Below are positions 1 to 10,101 of a stretch of 64,000 nt of DNA, piece after piece (the stretch's first letter is position 1; each line of letters starts with the position of its first letter). The DNA lies in assembly GCA_016720545.1 (NCBI GenBank), contig JADKKK010000002.1, forward strand, positions 496,001 to 560,000, in the 5' to 3' direction. The stretch is from Myxococcales bacterium (GTDB taxonomy: Bacteria; Myxococcota_A; Polyangia; Polyangiales; Polyangiaceae). Both the position numbers and the translations under genes were made by a program. The notes beneath the pieces are model-generated. The model was not told the origin of the DNA. It saw only the letters and a list, made by a program, of their open reading frames with translations, and searched no databases.

Positions 1-197
1 AGCATGTAGGTGGGGATGCAGTGCGCCATGGAGATCCACAGCGCCGCGAAGGTGTACGTGCTCCACGTGCGCTTCGCGAGCGGCGTGGGCGCGAGGTCCT
101 CGTTGTAGAGGTGGCTCCCCGCGAGGTCCACGCCCTCGGCGAGCTCCACGCGCCCGTCGGCTCGCTCGATCTGCTCGTTCGTCCCGCTCGTCCCCAT
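1..197 (-). CDS. NCS1 family nucleobase:cation symporter, N-terminal part (cut by window edge)
   Basis: Only the first 65 codons are inside the window; the gene continues past position 1. The ATG is at 197. The visible protein has a short polar head, then the segment YNEDLAPTPLAKRTWSTY followed by the start of a first membrane helix (FAALWISMAHCIPTYML). The pattern 'YNEDLAP...KRTW..Y' before helix 1 is the usual entry of NCS1 (Mhp1/PucI/cytosine-allantoin permease) transporters, which bring purines, pyrimidines, hydantoins or allantoin across the inner membrane with Na+ or H+. The substrate cannot be told from this fragment. The gene is tail to tail with nothing upstream in this window; the glycosylase at 315 runs in the same direction. 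Confidence 0.8.
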   Translation of the reverse strand, partial: MGTSGTNEQIERADGRVELAEGVDLAGSHLYNEDLAPTPLAKRTWSTYTFAALWISMAHCIPTYM

Positions 198-314
198 AGC
201 GTCACGCTCCTAGCACGGTCGCGGCACTGATCGCGCGCCTCGCGAGGAGCGCGACGCAGGCCGCGGAGCGCGGCGGCGTGCGAGGGGAGCCTATCGACGG
301 GCCGCTGGCGCCAC

Positions 315-986
315 CTATTCGGTGTCCTCGAGCGCACCGGGCGGCAGCTCGGTGGCGCGCCAGAGGTACCAGGCTGCGAGGGAGCGGTACGGGGCGAGGG
401 GCGCACCGAGCGCCACGAGCTCGGCTGGAGACGGCCGCTCGTCGAGCCGGAACGTGCGCCTCGCGCCCTCTTGCACGCCAAGGTCGTGGATAGGGAACAC
501 GTCGGGGCGGCCGAGCCGAAAGATCAGGAGCATCTCGACGGTCCAGCGGCCAACGCCGCGGACGCGGGTGAGTCGCTCGACGAGCACGTCGTCGCCGAGG
601 CGCGCGGCCCCGCGCATCGTAGGGAGGCGCCCGTCGGCGCAGTGCGCCGCGAGATCGCGCATCGCGAGGAGCTTCGCTGCGGAGAGGCCGGCCCCGCGGA
701 GGGTCGCGTCGTCCGCCTGGGCGAGCGCCTCGGGCGAGAAGTTGCCGCTTGGCGTGGCGAGCAGCGCGGCCTCCACGCGGCCGAAGATCGTCGCCGCGGC
801 CTTCGTGGAGAGCTGCTGCGACGTGATCGCGCGGGCGAGCGCGAAGAAGAGCGTCGGCGCCGGGCCCGAGCCGAGCTCCAGCAGGCCGGTCGCGGGGCCG
901 ACCCGCGTGATGAGGCGCGCCATGAGCCGCGAGCGGGCCGAAAGGTGGGCCGCCGCCGTGGCGAGATCGTACCGGAGGCGCGTCAC
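315..986 (-). CDS. AlkA-type DNA-3-methyladenine glycosylase II (HhH-GPD)
   Basis: A 223-residue base-excision repair enzyme that removes alkylated bases such as 3-methyladenine. The helix-hairpin-helix lies at about residues 139-156 (LTRVRGVGRWTVEMLLIF) and the catalytic aspartate of the GPD motif is D168 in FPIHDLG. The length fits single-domain bacterial AlkA proteins that lack the N-terminal TBP-like domain of E. coli AlkA. The start is a GTG at 986 that overlaps the stop of the SprT-like gene by 4 bp (GTGA), so the two are translationally coupled. It is the last gene of a three-gene overlapping unit with the P460 lipoprotein and the SprT-like protein. Specificity within the AlkA/MagIII range is not shown by the sequence. 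Confidence 0.9.
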   Translation of the reverse strand: MTRLRYDLATAAAHLSARSRLMARLITRVGPATGLLELGSGPAPTLFFALARAITSQQLSTKAAATIFGRVEAALLATPSGNFSPEALAQADDATLRGAGLSAAKLLAMRDLAAHCADGRLPTMRGAARLGDDVLVERLTRVRGVGRWTVEMLLIFRLGRPDVFPIHDLGVQEGARRTFRLDERPSPAELVALGAPLAPYRSLAAWYLWRATELPPGALEDTE

Positions 987-2044
987 GGCTTCGCGTTGAG
1001 GAGCCGTGGGCTTGCCGCTTGCCCCTTGATTCCCTTATGAATTTCGATACCGCGCCCCGCCTCGCGGCCCTCGGCGTAGGCGGCGGTGCGGCGCTCCCCG
1101 GCCGAGCGCACGTGGCGCACGTGCGGGTGGCGTCGGCGGTAGTAGCCGTGGAGGTCGGCGTCTCGCACCCACACCAGGCCGTCCTCCTGTTGGGCCATGG
1201 CGTCGCGGCCGAGCTTCTCGAGCATTCCGTGCATGACCCCGGCGAGGAAGCGGCGTCGGTCGGCGTCGCCGGGCAGGCCGCGCGCGCGCTTGTGCTCGGC
1301 CCAGAGGCGCTCGGCGGTGCGGAGCAGGTACCCGTGGACGTACTCGGCGATCTCCAGGTTCTCCGGCGTGCCGCACACCTCGAGGACGCTGCCGCGCTTC
1401 CCCTCCAGCGGCCTGTAGACAGGGATCCAGATGCACTCGACGAAGAAGTGGTGCGCGAGGATGAGCGAGAGCGCGCGCTCTGCCTCGGTGACCCGCCCCG
1501 TGGGCCGGCCCAGGTGCCGAAATGAGTGGCCGCGAGCCGCGCGTGCTGCCGAGAGGTCGAGGTTGTGCTTCAGCAGGAGCCGCTGCGCCGCGAGCATGGC
1601 CGCCTCGGCCTCGTGCACGTTCGGGCTCTCGGCGAGGGCGAGCAGGCGCGCGACCCGCGAGGCGATGCGGTCCGAGGCCGGGTCGGTCGCGTCGGGTAGC
1701 CCCGTGGCCCGCCCGTCGATCGCGAGGCGCGCGCAGAGCTCGCGGAACACGGGGCCGTGCGCGGTCTCGTCCAGATCGCCGTGGCGCTCGCTCATGTACT
1801 GGTGCGCCATCTCGTGCTTCAGCACCTCGACGACCGTGCCCCAAGGCTCGCGCACGACGAGGGAGCTCGAGATCTCGATGGTCCGGGACGACGGCACCCA
1901 CCGCCCGAGCCGGCTCTCGACGGGGACCAGCTCCACGCGCGGTGTGGTGAGCGCCCCACGGAAGAGCGACGCGTTGAGGAGCCGATGGTGCTCGACCAGC
2001 TCGCGCAGCAGCGCGGCGGAGAGCGCTGCCCCGAGCGCGGTCAT
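983..2044 (-). CDS. SprT-like zinc metallopeptidase with DUF2786 domain
   Basis: A 353-residue protein. The N-terminal half carries the SprT-like zinc site HEMAH (residues 77-81) with a likely third ligand His96 in TAHGPVF. Residues about 130-165 match the DUF2786 pattern (KLLALAESPN-type segment, here RLLALAESPNVHEAEAAM). SprT/Spartan-like proteases are linked to DNA-protein crosslink repair, and coupling to an AlkA glycosylase fits a DNA-maintenance role; that link is inference. The start is the ATG at 2044, which overlaps the upstream lipoprotein stop (ATGA). The reading frame stays open upstream to 2647, but that part is out of frame with the lipoprotein gene and looks non-coding. Confidence 0.85.
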   Translation of the reverse strand: MTALGAALSAALLRELVEHHRLLNASLFRGALTTPRVELVPVESRLGRWVPSSRTIEISSSLVVREPWGTVVEVLKHEMAHQYMSERHGDLDETAHGPVFRELCARLAIDGRATGLPDATDPASDRIASRVARLLALAESPNVHEAEAAMLAAQRLLLKHNLDLSAARAARGHSFRHLGRPTGRVTEAERALSLILAHHFFVECIWIPVYRPLEGKRGSVLEVCGTPENLEIAEYVHGYLLRTAERLWAEHKRARGLPGDADRRRFLAGVMHGMLEKLGRDAMAQQEDGLVWVRDADLHGYYRRRHPHVRHVRSAGERRTAAYAEGREAGRGIEIHKGIKGQAASPRLLNAKP

Positions 2045-2562
2045 CGTGGCTGCTCGACCGAGAAGAGCGAGTCGGAGTACGCGACGCGGGCCTTGTGGCA
2101 GTCGACGCAGATGGCAGGTCGACCCGAGAAGAGCACCTTGCCTTCGGCGTTGTATTCGGCGAAGAACCAGCCGTCGTCGGCGTCGCTGCGGCGCTCCATG
2201 ACGGCCACGATCGAGAGCTTGGCGCCGGAGTAGCCTTCCTTGACCACGATCGAGCCCTTGGGCCAGGCCGGGCTCAGCCCCGCGCGCGGAACCATTCTGT
2301 TTGGATCGCTGATGGCGCCGGCGATCACGGGGTTCACGTAGACATCGACCGCCCCCGCGTGGGCCGTGTAGCTCGGCTGGCGCTCGGGTAGGGTGGGCGC
2401 GCGCCGCCAGGACGTGTAGTTCGCGGACTTCACCCGAGCGAAGAGCTCGTCGGCGCTCTGCGGTTCTTGGTTCTCGCCGCTGCACCCCGCCAGCGCCGCC
2501 GCCGCGATCACGAGCCAAGTCGCGCGCCCAGAGCCGGTCGAGGGAGACATCTTTCGAGTCAT
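2041..2562 (-). CDS. Cytochrome P460-like haem lipoprotein
   Basis: A 173-residue exported protein. Residues 1-27 form a lipoprotein signal ending in LAGC (Cys27), so the mature protein is membrane anchored. A single haem-binding motif CVDCH lies at residues 152-156 near the C-terminus, and the segment WFFAEYNAEGKV before it resembles cytochrome P460/c'-beta proteins, where one c-type haem sits at the C-terminal end. Redox partner and substrate are unknown. ATG starts are possible at 2562 and 2550; the longer gives two more basic residues in the signal n-region. It opens the unit that continues into the SprT-like gene with a 4-bp overlap, and tRNA-Gly lies just upstream on the same strand. 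Confidence 0.75.
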   Translation of the reverse strand: MTRKMSPSTGSGRATWLVIAAAALAGCSGENQEPQSADELFARVKSANYTSWRRAPTLPERQPSYTAHAGAVDVYVNPVIAGAISDPNRMVPRAGLSPAWPKGSIVVKEGYSGAKLSIVAVMERRSDADDGWFFAEYNAEGKVLFSGRPAICVDCHKARVAYSDSLFSVEQPR

Positions 2563-2617
2563 ACCGCCGGCGCGGCCGAATGAGAATGAGAACCCTCGGG
2601 GACACGCCCCATCTTCG

Positions 2618-2690
<73 letters not shown>

Positions 2691-2701
2691 GAGCGACCGA
2701 G

Positions 2702-2731
2702 AATATACAGCCACGGCGCGCCGGAGCGCAA
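2702..2731 (-). promoter_or_regulatory. Candidate promoter of tRNA-Gly
   Basis: On the minus strand TTGCGC (2726-2731) and TATATT (2702-2707) are spaced 18 bp apart, ending about 11 bp before the mature tRNA 5' end. The TATATT box is conspicuous in this GC-rich DNA. Confidence 0.5.
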
Positions 2732-3253
2732 CGCCCTCGTGCGAGCCCGCCAAAATGTTCGACGGGGGAGCGGCGGTGAAAAGCAACGGCCCGGGCGTCG
2801 CTTCGGACACCCGAGCCGTCGGTACGATCCCTGGCTACGGCCACGCTTGCGGAGAGGACAGCGCCTCGCCGGCCGCGTGGCGAGCGGCCTGCGAACCGGA
2901 ACTGTAGCTCCGGTCTACGCGGCCCGCCCTGTAGGTCGGGATTGGTGTGTACTCTGCATGAGATGCTCCTCCTCCGGCGTACCGGCACCCGGCGTGGGAC
3001 CGCGGTCGAGCCGTGGGCGCTTGCTCCTTTCAGGAGGGCGCAGCGGCCATCGCGCGAAGCCCGGGCCGTGGTGTTTCGATCGTGGAAGGATTTCTCCTTC
3101 GGTGTGGGGCGCGCGCCGCGGGAAAAACCGCGCCGGATCATTCCGGGAGGCCAGCTCCGCGCGTGCCCGTTCTCTTGAACGTAGCATCGGGTCGGGTTCG
3201 CGCGAGGGGGGCGCGCGATCTTTTCGCGTTCTCGGCGCGGATCGAGCGCCGCG
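2732..3253. other. Intergenic gap upstream of tRNA-Gly, no gene recognised
   Basis: About 520 bp between the tRNA promoter and the end of the next lipoprotein gene. Open frames exist but have no plausible start, domain or codon pattern. The only structure seen is a 6-bp hairpin (ACCGGA/TCCGGT, 8-nt loop) near 2895-2914 without a T-run. Confidence 0.5.
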
Positions 3254-3778
3254 TCACTGGGGGAGGACGGCCGCCTTCACGTCGTAGGTCATCGTGCACG
3301 GGAGGGTCGAGAATTCTCCCCCCGCGCTCGCGAGCTGCCCTGCGCAGTCGCCCGACTTGGCGCTGAACTTGTAGACCAAGGCCCCGACGAACGACGTGGG
3401 AGGCTCCCCCTGCAGCGTGGCCGAGAGCGTGTCGGTTCGATGCATAGTGCACCCAAGTGCGCCCGCTCGTTCGTCGGCCTTGGCGACCACGACGTCGAGC
3501 TCGGCGACCACGCGGACCCGGCCCGCCTCGTCGATGAGGCCCTGGAGTGGCACCGTGGAGCCTTGCACCCAGTTGAGAGTGTTGCCCTCCCGCGAGAGCC
3601 GCACCTCGTAGCGGAACGTGGGCGCGGCCTTCCCGCACGTGGTCCCGAGCAGCGACCCGTTCACTGCGAAGGTGCCGAGCTTCTCGCCGGGCTCGCGTGT
3701 GTCGCGTGTTCCCGCGCACGCGGTCACGAGCGCGACGAGCGCGACGAGCGCGACGGGCGCGACGGGCGGCGAGCGCAT
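3254..3778 (-). CDS. Predicted lipoprotein, function unknown
   Basis: A 174-residue protein with a short lipoprotein signal whose hydrophobic core is the repeat VALVALVALV, encoded by 9-bp tandem units near 3725-3760, ending in TACAG (lipid Cys21). The mature part has four further cysteines, a beta-rich composition and a final segment TMTYDVKAAVLPQ. No family was recognised. The gene stands alone and diverges from the membrane protein at 3806. Confidence 0.7.
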   Translation of the reverse strand: MRSPPVAPVALVALVALVTACAGTRDTREPGEKLGTFAVNGSLLGTTCGKAAPTFRYEVRLSREGNTLNWVQGSTVPLQGLIDEAGRVRVVAELDVVVAKADERAGALGCTMHRTDTLSATLQGEPPTSFVGALVYKFSAKSGDCAGQLASAGGEFSTLPCTMTYDVKAAVLPQ

Positions 3779-3805
3779 GCCTTTGCACTATCCAAGGAGG
3801 CCCCG

Positions 3806-4623
3806 GTGAGGCAACTTCCGCGCGTGGGAGACGACGCCCCTCAACGCGTGTCGACCGCGGCCCGACCCGCCCAACCCTACGCCGCGGCGCTCGCCCGGCG
3901 AGCGCTCCTCGGGCAGCTCGTCCTGTTCGCGGTCGCCCTCGCGGTGTCGTCCGCGACGGACGAGGGCGGCGTCGCGCTCGCCGAGCGCCTCGCGCGCACG
4001 CTGCCGCTCGCTCCGCTCACGTCGGCGCTCGCGGCGGCCTTGGTCGTGCTGCAGGCGCGTCGACGCGGCGAAGAGCGCGCGCTGGCCGCCGTGGGCCTCG
4101 CGCCGGCGACGCTCGGCCTCTGGTGCGCGTTGGTCGCGAGCGCCACGCCCAGCGCGGCCGGGCTGGCGATGGCTGTGGGGGCGGTGGACGTGGCGGAGTT
4201 CTACCCGTCGCCGCCGCGAGCCCCGATCTTCGTCGACGACGGTGTCACGTTCTCGTCGGCCGAGCTGGGCGTGGCGGTCGGCCGCGACGGGGACCTGCGA
4301 CCGCTCGCCGCTCCGGCCACCGGAGCAGGGGCGCACGCGCTCCCATCGCACGCGCGCGGGGTCGCCGCGCTCGTCTCGGTGGTGAGCGGGCTCGCCCTCG
4401 CGCTCTCGGCGACCCGCGCACGCGCGCGCCCCGCGCGAGGGGGGAGAGAGCCGCGAGGGGCGGCCGCGCGCGCGCTCGCGGCGGTGGCGCCAGGCCTCGT
4501 CGCCTCGGTCGCGACGCTGCTGACCTTCCAGCTCGCCGCTGCGGGCCGTGTCCCCACGGCGCTCGCGGCGGCGCCCATGCTGGGTTTGCTCGTCCGGGAG
4601 GTTGTCGCCTACCGTAGCGCGCG

Positions 4624-4627
<4 letters not shown>
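3806..4627 (+). CDS. Predicted integral membrane protein, possibly a degenerate LptF/LptG-like permease
   Basis: A 273-residue Ala/Leu/Arg-rich protein. The start is chosen as GTG 3806 because a perfect AAGGAGG lies 5 bp upstream; the frame is open further upstream without a better start. Hydrophobic helices are seen near the N-terminus (LLGQLVLFAVALAV), at about residue 65-80, and twice near the C-terminus. The segment GEERALAAVGLAPATLGLW recalls the 'E..alraaGvs' cytoplasmic loop of LptF/LptG export permeases, but the protein is shorter than that family (about 350-400), so the family call is weak. Its stop overlaps the start of the isoaspartyl peptidase gene (ATGA), so the two form one unit. 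Confidence 0.6.
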
Positions 4628-5565
<938 letters not shown>

Positions 5566-5572
5566 AATGCGA

Positions 5573-5604
5573 AAGGCGTGCAACTCCGAAGAGTTGCACG
5601 CCTT
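5573..5604. terminator. Bidirectional hairpin terminator with UUCG loop on the minus strand
   Basis: A perfect 14-bp stem (AAGGCGTGCAACTC with its complement) closes a 4-nt loop. On the minus strand the loop reads TTCG closed by C:G, the very stable cUUCGg tetraloop, and is followed by TTTCGCATTTT. On the plus strand it follows the peptidase stop and is followed by CTTCTTC. It separates two convergent genes. Confidence 0.85.
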
Positions 5605-5626
5605 CTTCAGCGTGTCGCGCTGCGGC

Positions 5627-5779
5627 TCAGCCCTCTTGGGCGGTGCTCGAGGCCTTGAGGTCCATCGCGTCCTGAAGCCCGCAGCGCAGGCGCGTGGCGC
5701 GCTTGATGCGCTTCTTCTTCAGCGGGGTGGCGAGCCACTCGTGACGCTTCCTCATGTTCCAGATCGCGCGATTAGCCAT
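5627..5779 (-). CDS. Small, highly basic 50-residue protein
   Basis: A 50-codon gene starting at ATG 5779 (MANRAIWNMRKRHEW) with GAAGGAAG 5 bp upstream. Its middle is KKKRIKRATR, and the product has about 14 Arg/Lys, one Cys and an acidic tail. It has all the marks of a real gene: a promoter at 5843-5871, a Shine-Dalgarno site, an early stop and a UUCG-loop terminator 20-50 bp past the stop. The composition and size resemble small ribosome-associated proteins, but no known family (Thx, bS22, bL36, bL37) was recognised. The function is unknown; ribosomal or nucleic-acid binding is inference from charge. Confidence 0.8.
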   Translation of the reverse strand: MANRAIWNMRKRHEWLATPLKKKRIKRATRLRCGLQDAMDLKASSTAQEG

Positions 5780-5842
5780 AACTTCCTTCGAATCTCCTCA
5801 GCAGGCGTGGCCCGAGACGGACCGCCAGACAATCGTGCGCGG

Positions 5843-5871
5843 AACGTATCTGCGTTTCTGTGCAGCGTCAA
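5843..5871 (-). promoter_or_regulatory. Sigma-70-like promoter of the small basic protein gene
   Basis: On the minus strand TTGACG (5866-5871) and TACGTT (5843-5848) are spaced exactly 17 bp. The expected start of transcription near 5836 leaves a leader of about 57 nt before ATG 5779. Confidence 0.6.
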
Positions 5872-5877
5872 GCGGGT

Positions 5878-5943
5878 TCACCCCGACACCTCGCCTTCGG
5901 CTCGGGCTCGCCATCGACCTTCGTCCGCCCGTTCGGAGCTCAC
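5878..5943 (-). CDS. Possible 21-residue leader ORF inside the repeat copy R1
   Basis: GTG at 5943 is preceded by GGAG and opens 21 codons (start VSSERADEGRWR) to TGA at 5878. The same layout exists in repeat copy R2 before guaA. Differences between the two copies fall mostly at first codon positions, which does not favour selection on the peptide, so this may be a by-product of the repeat. Confidence 0.3.
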   Translation of the reverse strand: MSSERADEGRWRARAEGEVSG

Positions 5944-5953
5944 CTCCGGGTTC
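5887..5953 (-). repeat. 67-bp repeat copy R1, downstream of the guaA unit
   Basis: It matches R2 (7827-7893) at 57 of 67 positions without gaps, including 20 identical bases at one end (CACCTCGCCTTCGGCTCGGG on the plus strand). Both copies have the same orientation, so they form direct repeats about 1.94 kb apart that bracket guaA and the PEGA lipoprotein gene. Confidence 0.85.
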
Positions 5954-5968
5954 GGGTCGGCGACGGGC

Positions 5969-6273
5969 TCAGTCGGGGATAGGCACGAGCTTCACGTCGA
6001 GGAGCACTGGCGCGTCCTCCGCGACGACTCGGCGGTCGAACGGGAGGTACCCGGGGGCGACCACGGTCACGTAGTGCACGCCCCGGGGGAGCGCGACTCC
6101 CCGCGCGGCGACGACCTCGAGCGAGCCGACGGCGATGTCGTCGACCGTCACCGACGCCCCGCGGGGCTCGCCTCGGAGGCGGAGGCTCACCGTGGCCGTC
6201 TCACGCGCAGGCGCGCAGGCAGCGAGTGACATGGCAGCGGAGACGGCGAGCGTGAGCGGGAGCCGCGAGCCCA

Positions 6274-6274
<1 letters not shown>
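5969..6274 (-). CDS. PEGA-domain lipoprotein
   Basis: A 101-residue protein starting MGSRLPLTLAVSAAMSLAAC, with a lipobox ending at about Cys20. The rest fits one PEGA domain: SVTVDDIAVGS then LPRGVHYVTVVAPGYLPFDRRV, the 'G.h.v.v...Gy.....' pattern typical of surface or S-layer-like repeats. The ATG at 6274 shares one base with the guaA stop (TGATG), so translation is coupled to guaA even though the two products have no obvious common role. The role is unknown; it is probably attached to the outer membrane. Confidence 0.75.
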
Positions 6275-7817
<1,543 letters not shown>

Positions 7818-7821
<4 letters not shown>

Positions 7822-7883
7822 GGCGCCACCTCGCCTTCGGCTCGGGTCCGCCGTCGACGTTCGTTCGCCCCTTCGGGCCTCAC
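7818..7883 (-). CDS. Possible 21-residue leader ORF coupled to guaA
   Basis: GTG 7883 is preceded by GGAAG and opens 21 codons (start VRPEGANERRRR, end RAEGEVAP). Its TGA overlaps the guaA ATG (ATGA), which would make it a coupled leader peptide. It lies almost wholly in repeat copy R2. See the R1 entry for the reason to doubt selection on the peptide. Confidence 0.35.
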
Positions 7884-7893
7884 TTCCAGGTTC
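7827..7893 (-). repeat. 67-bp repeat copy R2, directly upstream of guaA
   Basis: The second copy of the repeat at 5887-5953 (57/67 identical, same orientation). Its end lies 5 bp from the guaA start codon, so the whole repeat would be in the guaA 5' leader. Confidence 0.85.
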
Positions 7894-8026
7894 ACGCGAT
7901 GCCCCTAGCACGTCCGCGCGCCCCGCGTGCGCCCGGCGCCCGCGGTCTCCGCGGTTTGGGACGCGACGACCGTGCGGGCGGCAGAAATTCGCGTGCGACG
8001 AAGCACAGCCGAATAGAGTGCAGGGC

Positions 8027-8464
8027 ATGATCGTCCGAGTCGCCCGGATCGGCGCCGTCGTCACGCCACTGCCCGCGTACCAGACCGATCAGGCCGCTGG
8101 GCTCGATCTCCACGCGGCGCTGGACGCCCCCGTGGTCCTCGCCCCGGGGGAACGCCGCGCGATCCCGACGGGCCTGGCCTTCGCGATCCCGCCGGGGTTC
8201 GAGGCGCAAGTGCGCCCCCGCTCGGGCCTCGCTCGCGACTGGGGCGTCACCGTCCTCAACGCGCCGGGCACGATCGACGCCGACTACCGCGGAGAGGTGT
8301 CGGTGGTCCTCGTGAACCACGGCCAGCGCGCGTTCGAGATCGCCCCCCTCGCACGCATCGCGCAGCTCGTGGTCTGCCCCGTCGTCCGCGCCGAGCTCAC
8401 GCTGGTCGACGGGCTCGACGAGACGGCCCGCGGCGTGGGCGGCTACGGTTCCACTGGGCGGTGA
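8027..8464 (+). CDS. dut: dUTP diphosphatase
   Basis: A 145-residue trimeric dUTPase that turns dUTP into dUMP, keeping uracil out of DNA and feeding dTMP synthesis. All five motifs are visible: I AGLDLHA (24-30), II RPRSGLAR (63-70), III APGTIDADYRGEV (79-91, with catalytic Asp), IV IAQLVV (111-116), V RGVGGYGSTG (135-144). Motif V has Tyr140 where most family members have Phe, a mild aromatic change. The start is ATG 8027; the longer open frame upstream runs into the guaA leader. It is divergent from guaA over about 205 bp. Confidence 0.95.
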   Translation: MIVRVARIGAVVTPLPAYQTDQAAGLDLHAALDAPVVLAPGERRAIPTGLAFAIPPGFEAQVRPRSGLARDWGVTVLNAPGTIDADYRGEVSVVLVNHGQRAFEIAPLARIAQLVVCPVVRAELTLVDGLDETARGVGGYGSTGR

Positions 8465-8507
8465 TCCCAGATACATTGGGGGGGCCCGCGGGCCAGGGAA
8501 GGGAGCC

Positions 8508-9914
8508 ATGACCGAGCCAGCAAACGCCGCCGCAGACGACAGCGAGGGGGCCGCGCGTGAGCCGGCCACGGCCGGCGGAGCAGGCGCGGAGGCCGCCCAG
8601 CCTGGCGCCGCGGAGCCCACGGGGAGCGCGGTGGCGATGGCCGGCGACGCGGCCGGCGCGCCCGCGCCCGCGCCCAAAGGCCAAGGGCCGGACCCGGAGG
8701 GCGAGACCACGCCGCTCGTCGACGAGGCCATCGAGCCGAGCCCACTCAGCGCCCGGCTCGCGTCGCGCCCGCCGGAAGCGCCGATCAGCCGTGCGCCCGC
8801 CTCGCAGCGCGTCGAGGACGCGAACAAGCGGATCGGGTCGACCCTGAAGGGCTGGCGCCTCGCGCAGGTGCTGAGCGTCGACGGCGCGACGGCGTCGTTC
8901 GAGGCCATCAAGGGCGCGGGCGACGCGGGGGAGCGCGCGATCGTCCGAGTGATGTTGGGCGAGGTCGCCAAGAGCGAGCGTGCCCGCAGCCATTTTCTGC
9001 GCTCGGCGTACGCCTCGGGCAGGTTCACCCATCCGCGGGTGGTCCCCGTCACGGCCGACGGCGTCGACGACGAAGGCGCTCCCTTCACCGTCCGTCCGTG
9101 GGTGCACGGCGAGCCGCTACCCACCTACGCGCGCCTCAACAATGTGGACGAGCAGCGCGTGCTGCGCATCGCCGAGCAGCTGCTCGACATCCTCGAGATC
9201 GCCCACGCCCACGGCATCGTCCATGGCGACTTGCGGCCCGAGAGCGTGCTCATCACGACGCGCGGCTCGGCCCGCCTCATCAACTTCGCCACGCCGCCTG
9301 GCCTCAGCGCGCGCGCCGACTCCGAGAGCCCCCTTGGCGCGCTGCGGATGGGGCCGTTCACGGCCCCGGAGCGCTGCGTCTCGGAGGGGGGCGCGGCGAG
9401 CGAGCAGGCCGACGTGTGGTCCGTCGGCGCGGTGATGTTCTTCGCGCTCACGGGCGAGCCGCCTCGCGGCGACGGCACCACGCTCGAGGCCCTCGCGCGG
9501 CCGGCGCGCCCCCTCGCCGAGGTGCTGAAGGGCGCGTCGCCCACGCTCGCGGCCGTCATCGACCACGCGCTTCAAGCCGATCCCTCTCTGCGCTATGACA
9601 GCGCCTACGCGATGCTCGGCGATGTGCGTCGGGTCGCCGCGGGCCGTCCGCCGAAGCTCGCGAAGGCTGCGGGGGCTGTCCCTTCCGGGGTGCTCTCGGA
9701 GGGGCCGCCGTCGACGGTGCGACCGCTCCCGTTCCGCGCGGCCTCGAAGCCCAACGTGGGCGGCGCGCAGGCGAAGAGACAGGGCGCCTCGCAGTGGCGC
9801 GGTAACCTGACGCTCGCCGTGCTCATCGCCGCGCTGCTGGCCTCGGCGACCTACGTCATGTTCCGCGAGAAGTCCGAAGAGCGACGCCGCCCGACCACGC
9901 CGTCGGCCGAGTAG
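8508..9914 (+). CDS. Membrane-anchored protein pseudokinase (Hanks fold)
   Basis: A 468-residue protein. Residues 1-105 are Ala/Pro/Glu-rich; 110-385 follow the Ser/Thr kinase fold; a single helix at about 432-451 (LTLAVLIAALLASATYVM) anchors the C-terminus. Catalytic elements are broken: the Gly-rich loop is SVDGATAS, the VAIK lysine position reads IVRV (Arg147), HRD is HGD with the following LKPEN as LRPES (243-246), and DFG is NFA (259-261). The APE-like segment FTAPERC and DVWSVGAVMF remain. Loss of the ATP-lysine and the Mg-binding Asp argues for a pseudokinase acting as scaffold or sensor. AAGGGAG precedes ATG 8508. Confidence 0.85.
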   Translation: MTEPANAAADDSEGAAREPATAGGAGAEAAQPGAAEPTGSAVAMAGDAAGAPAPAPKGQGPDPEGETTPLVDEAIEPSPLSARLASRPPEAPISRAPASQRVEDANKRIGSTLKGWRLAQVLSVDGATASFEAIKGAGDAGERAIVRVMLGEVAKSERARSHFLRSAYASGRFTHPRVVPVTADGVDDEGAPFTVRPWVHGEPLPTYARLNNVDEQRVLRIAEQLLDILEIAHAHGIVHGDLRPESVLITTRGSARLINFATPPGLSARADSESPLGALRMGPFTAPERCVSEGGAASEQADVWSVGAVMFFALTGEPPRGDGTTLEALARPARPLAEVLKGASPTLAAVIDHALQADPSLRYDSAYAMLGDVRRVAAGRPPKLAKAAGAVPSGVLSEGPPSTVRPLPFRAASKPNVGGAQAKRQGASQWRGNLTLAVLIAALLASATYVMFREKSEERRRPTTPSAE

Positions 9915-9941
9915 CGCGGACGGGAGTCTATCAACGGGCTG

Positions 9942-10101
9942 CTAGAGCGCCGAACCGCTTGATTCGGTCGGCTTTTCGCCGATTTACGTCGCCGTACTTC
10001 GTTGCTCCTCCTCGCCTAGCAGCAGTAGGACTCGTCGTCGCGCCTCGCACGGCTCGCAACTCGGCGAAAGTCCTCGGTCATCAAGCGGTTCGGCGCTCTA
10101 G
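9942..10101. repeat. 160-bp palindromic element P1 with 22-bp perfect terminal inverted repeats
   Basis: The arms 9942-9963 and 10080-10101 are exact inverted copies (outer part CTAGAGCGCCGAACCGCTTG). A second inverted pair, TTTCGCCGA/TCGGCGAAA, lies inside, and the remaining arms pair loosely, so the whole unit can fold back. No coding frame was seen. It resembles a non-autonomous mobile element (MITE-like), but no matching transposase is in the window. Confidence 0.85.
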
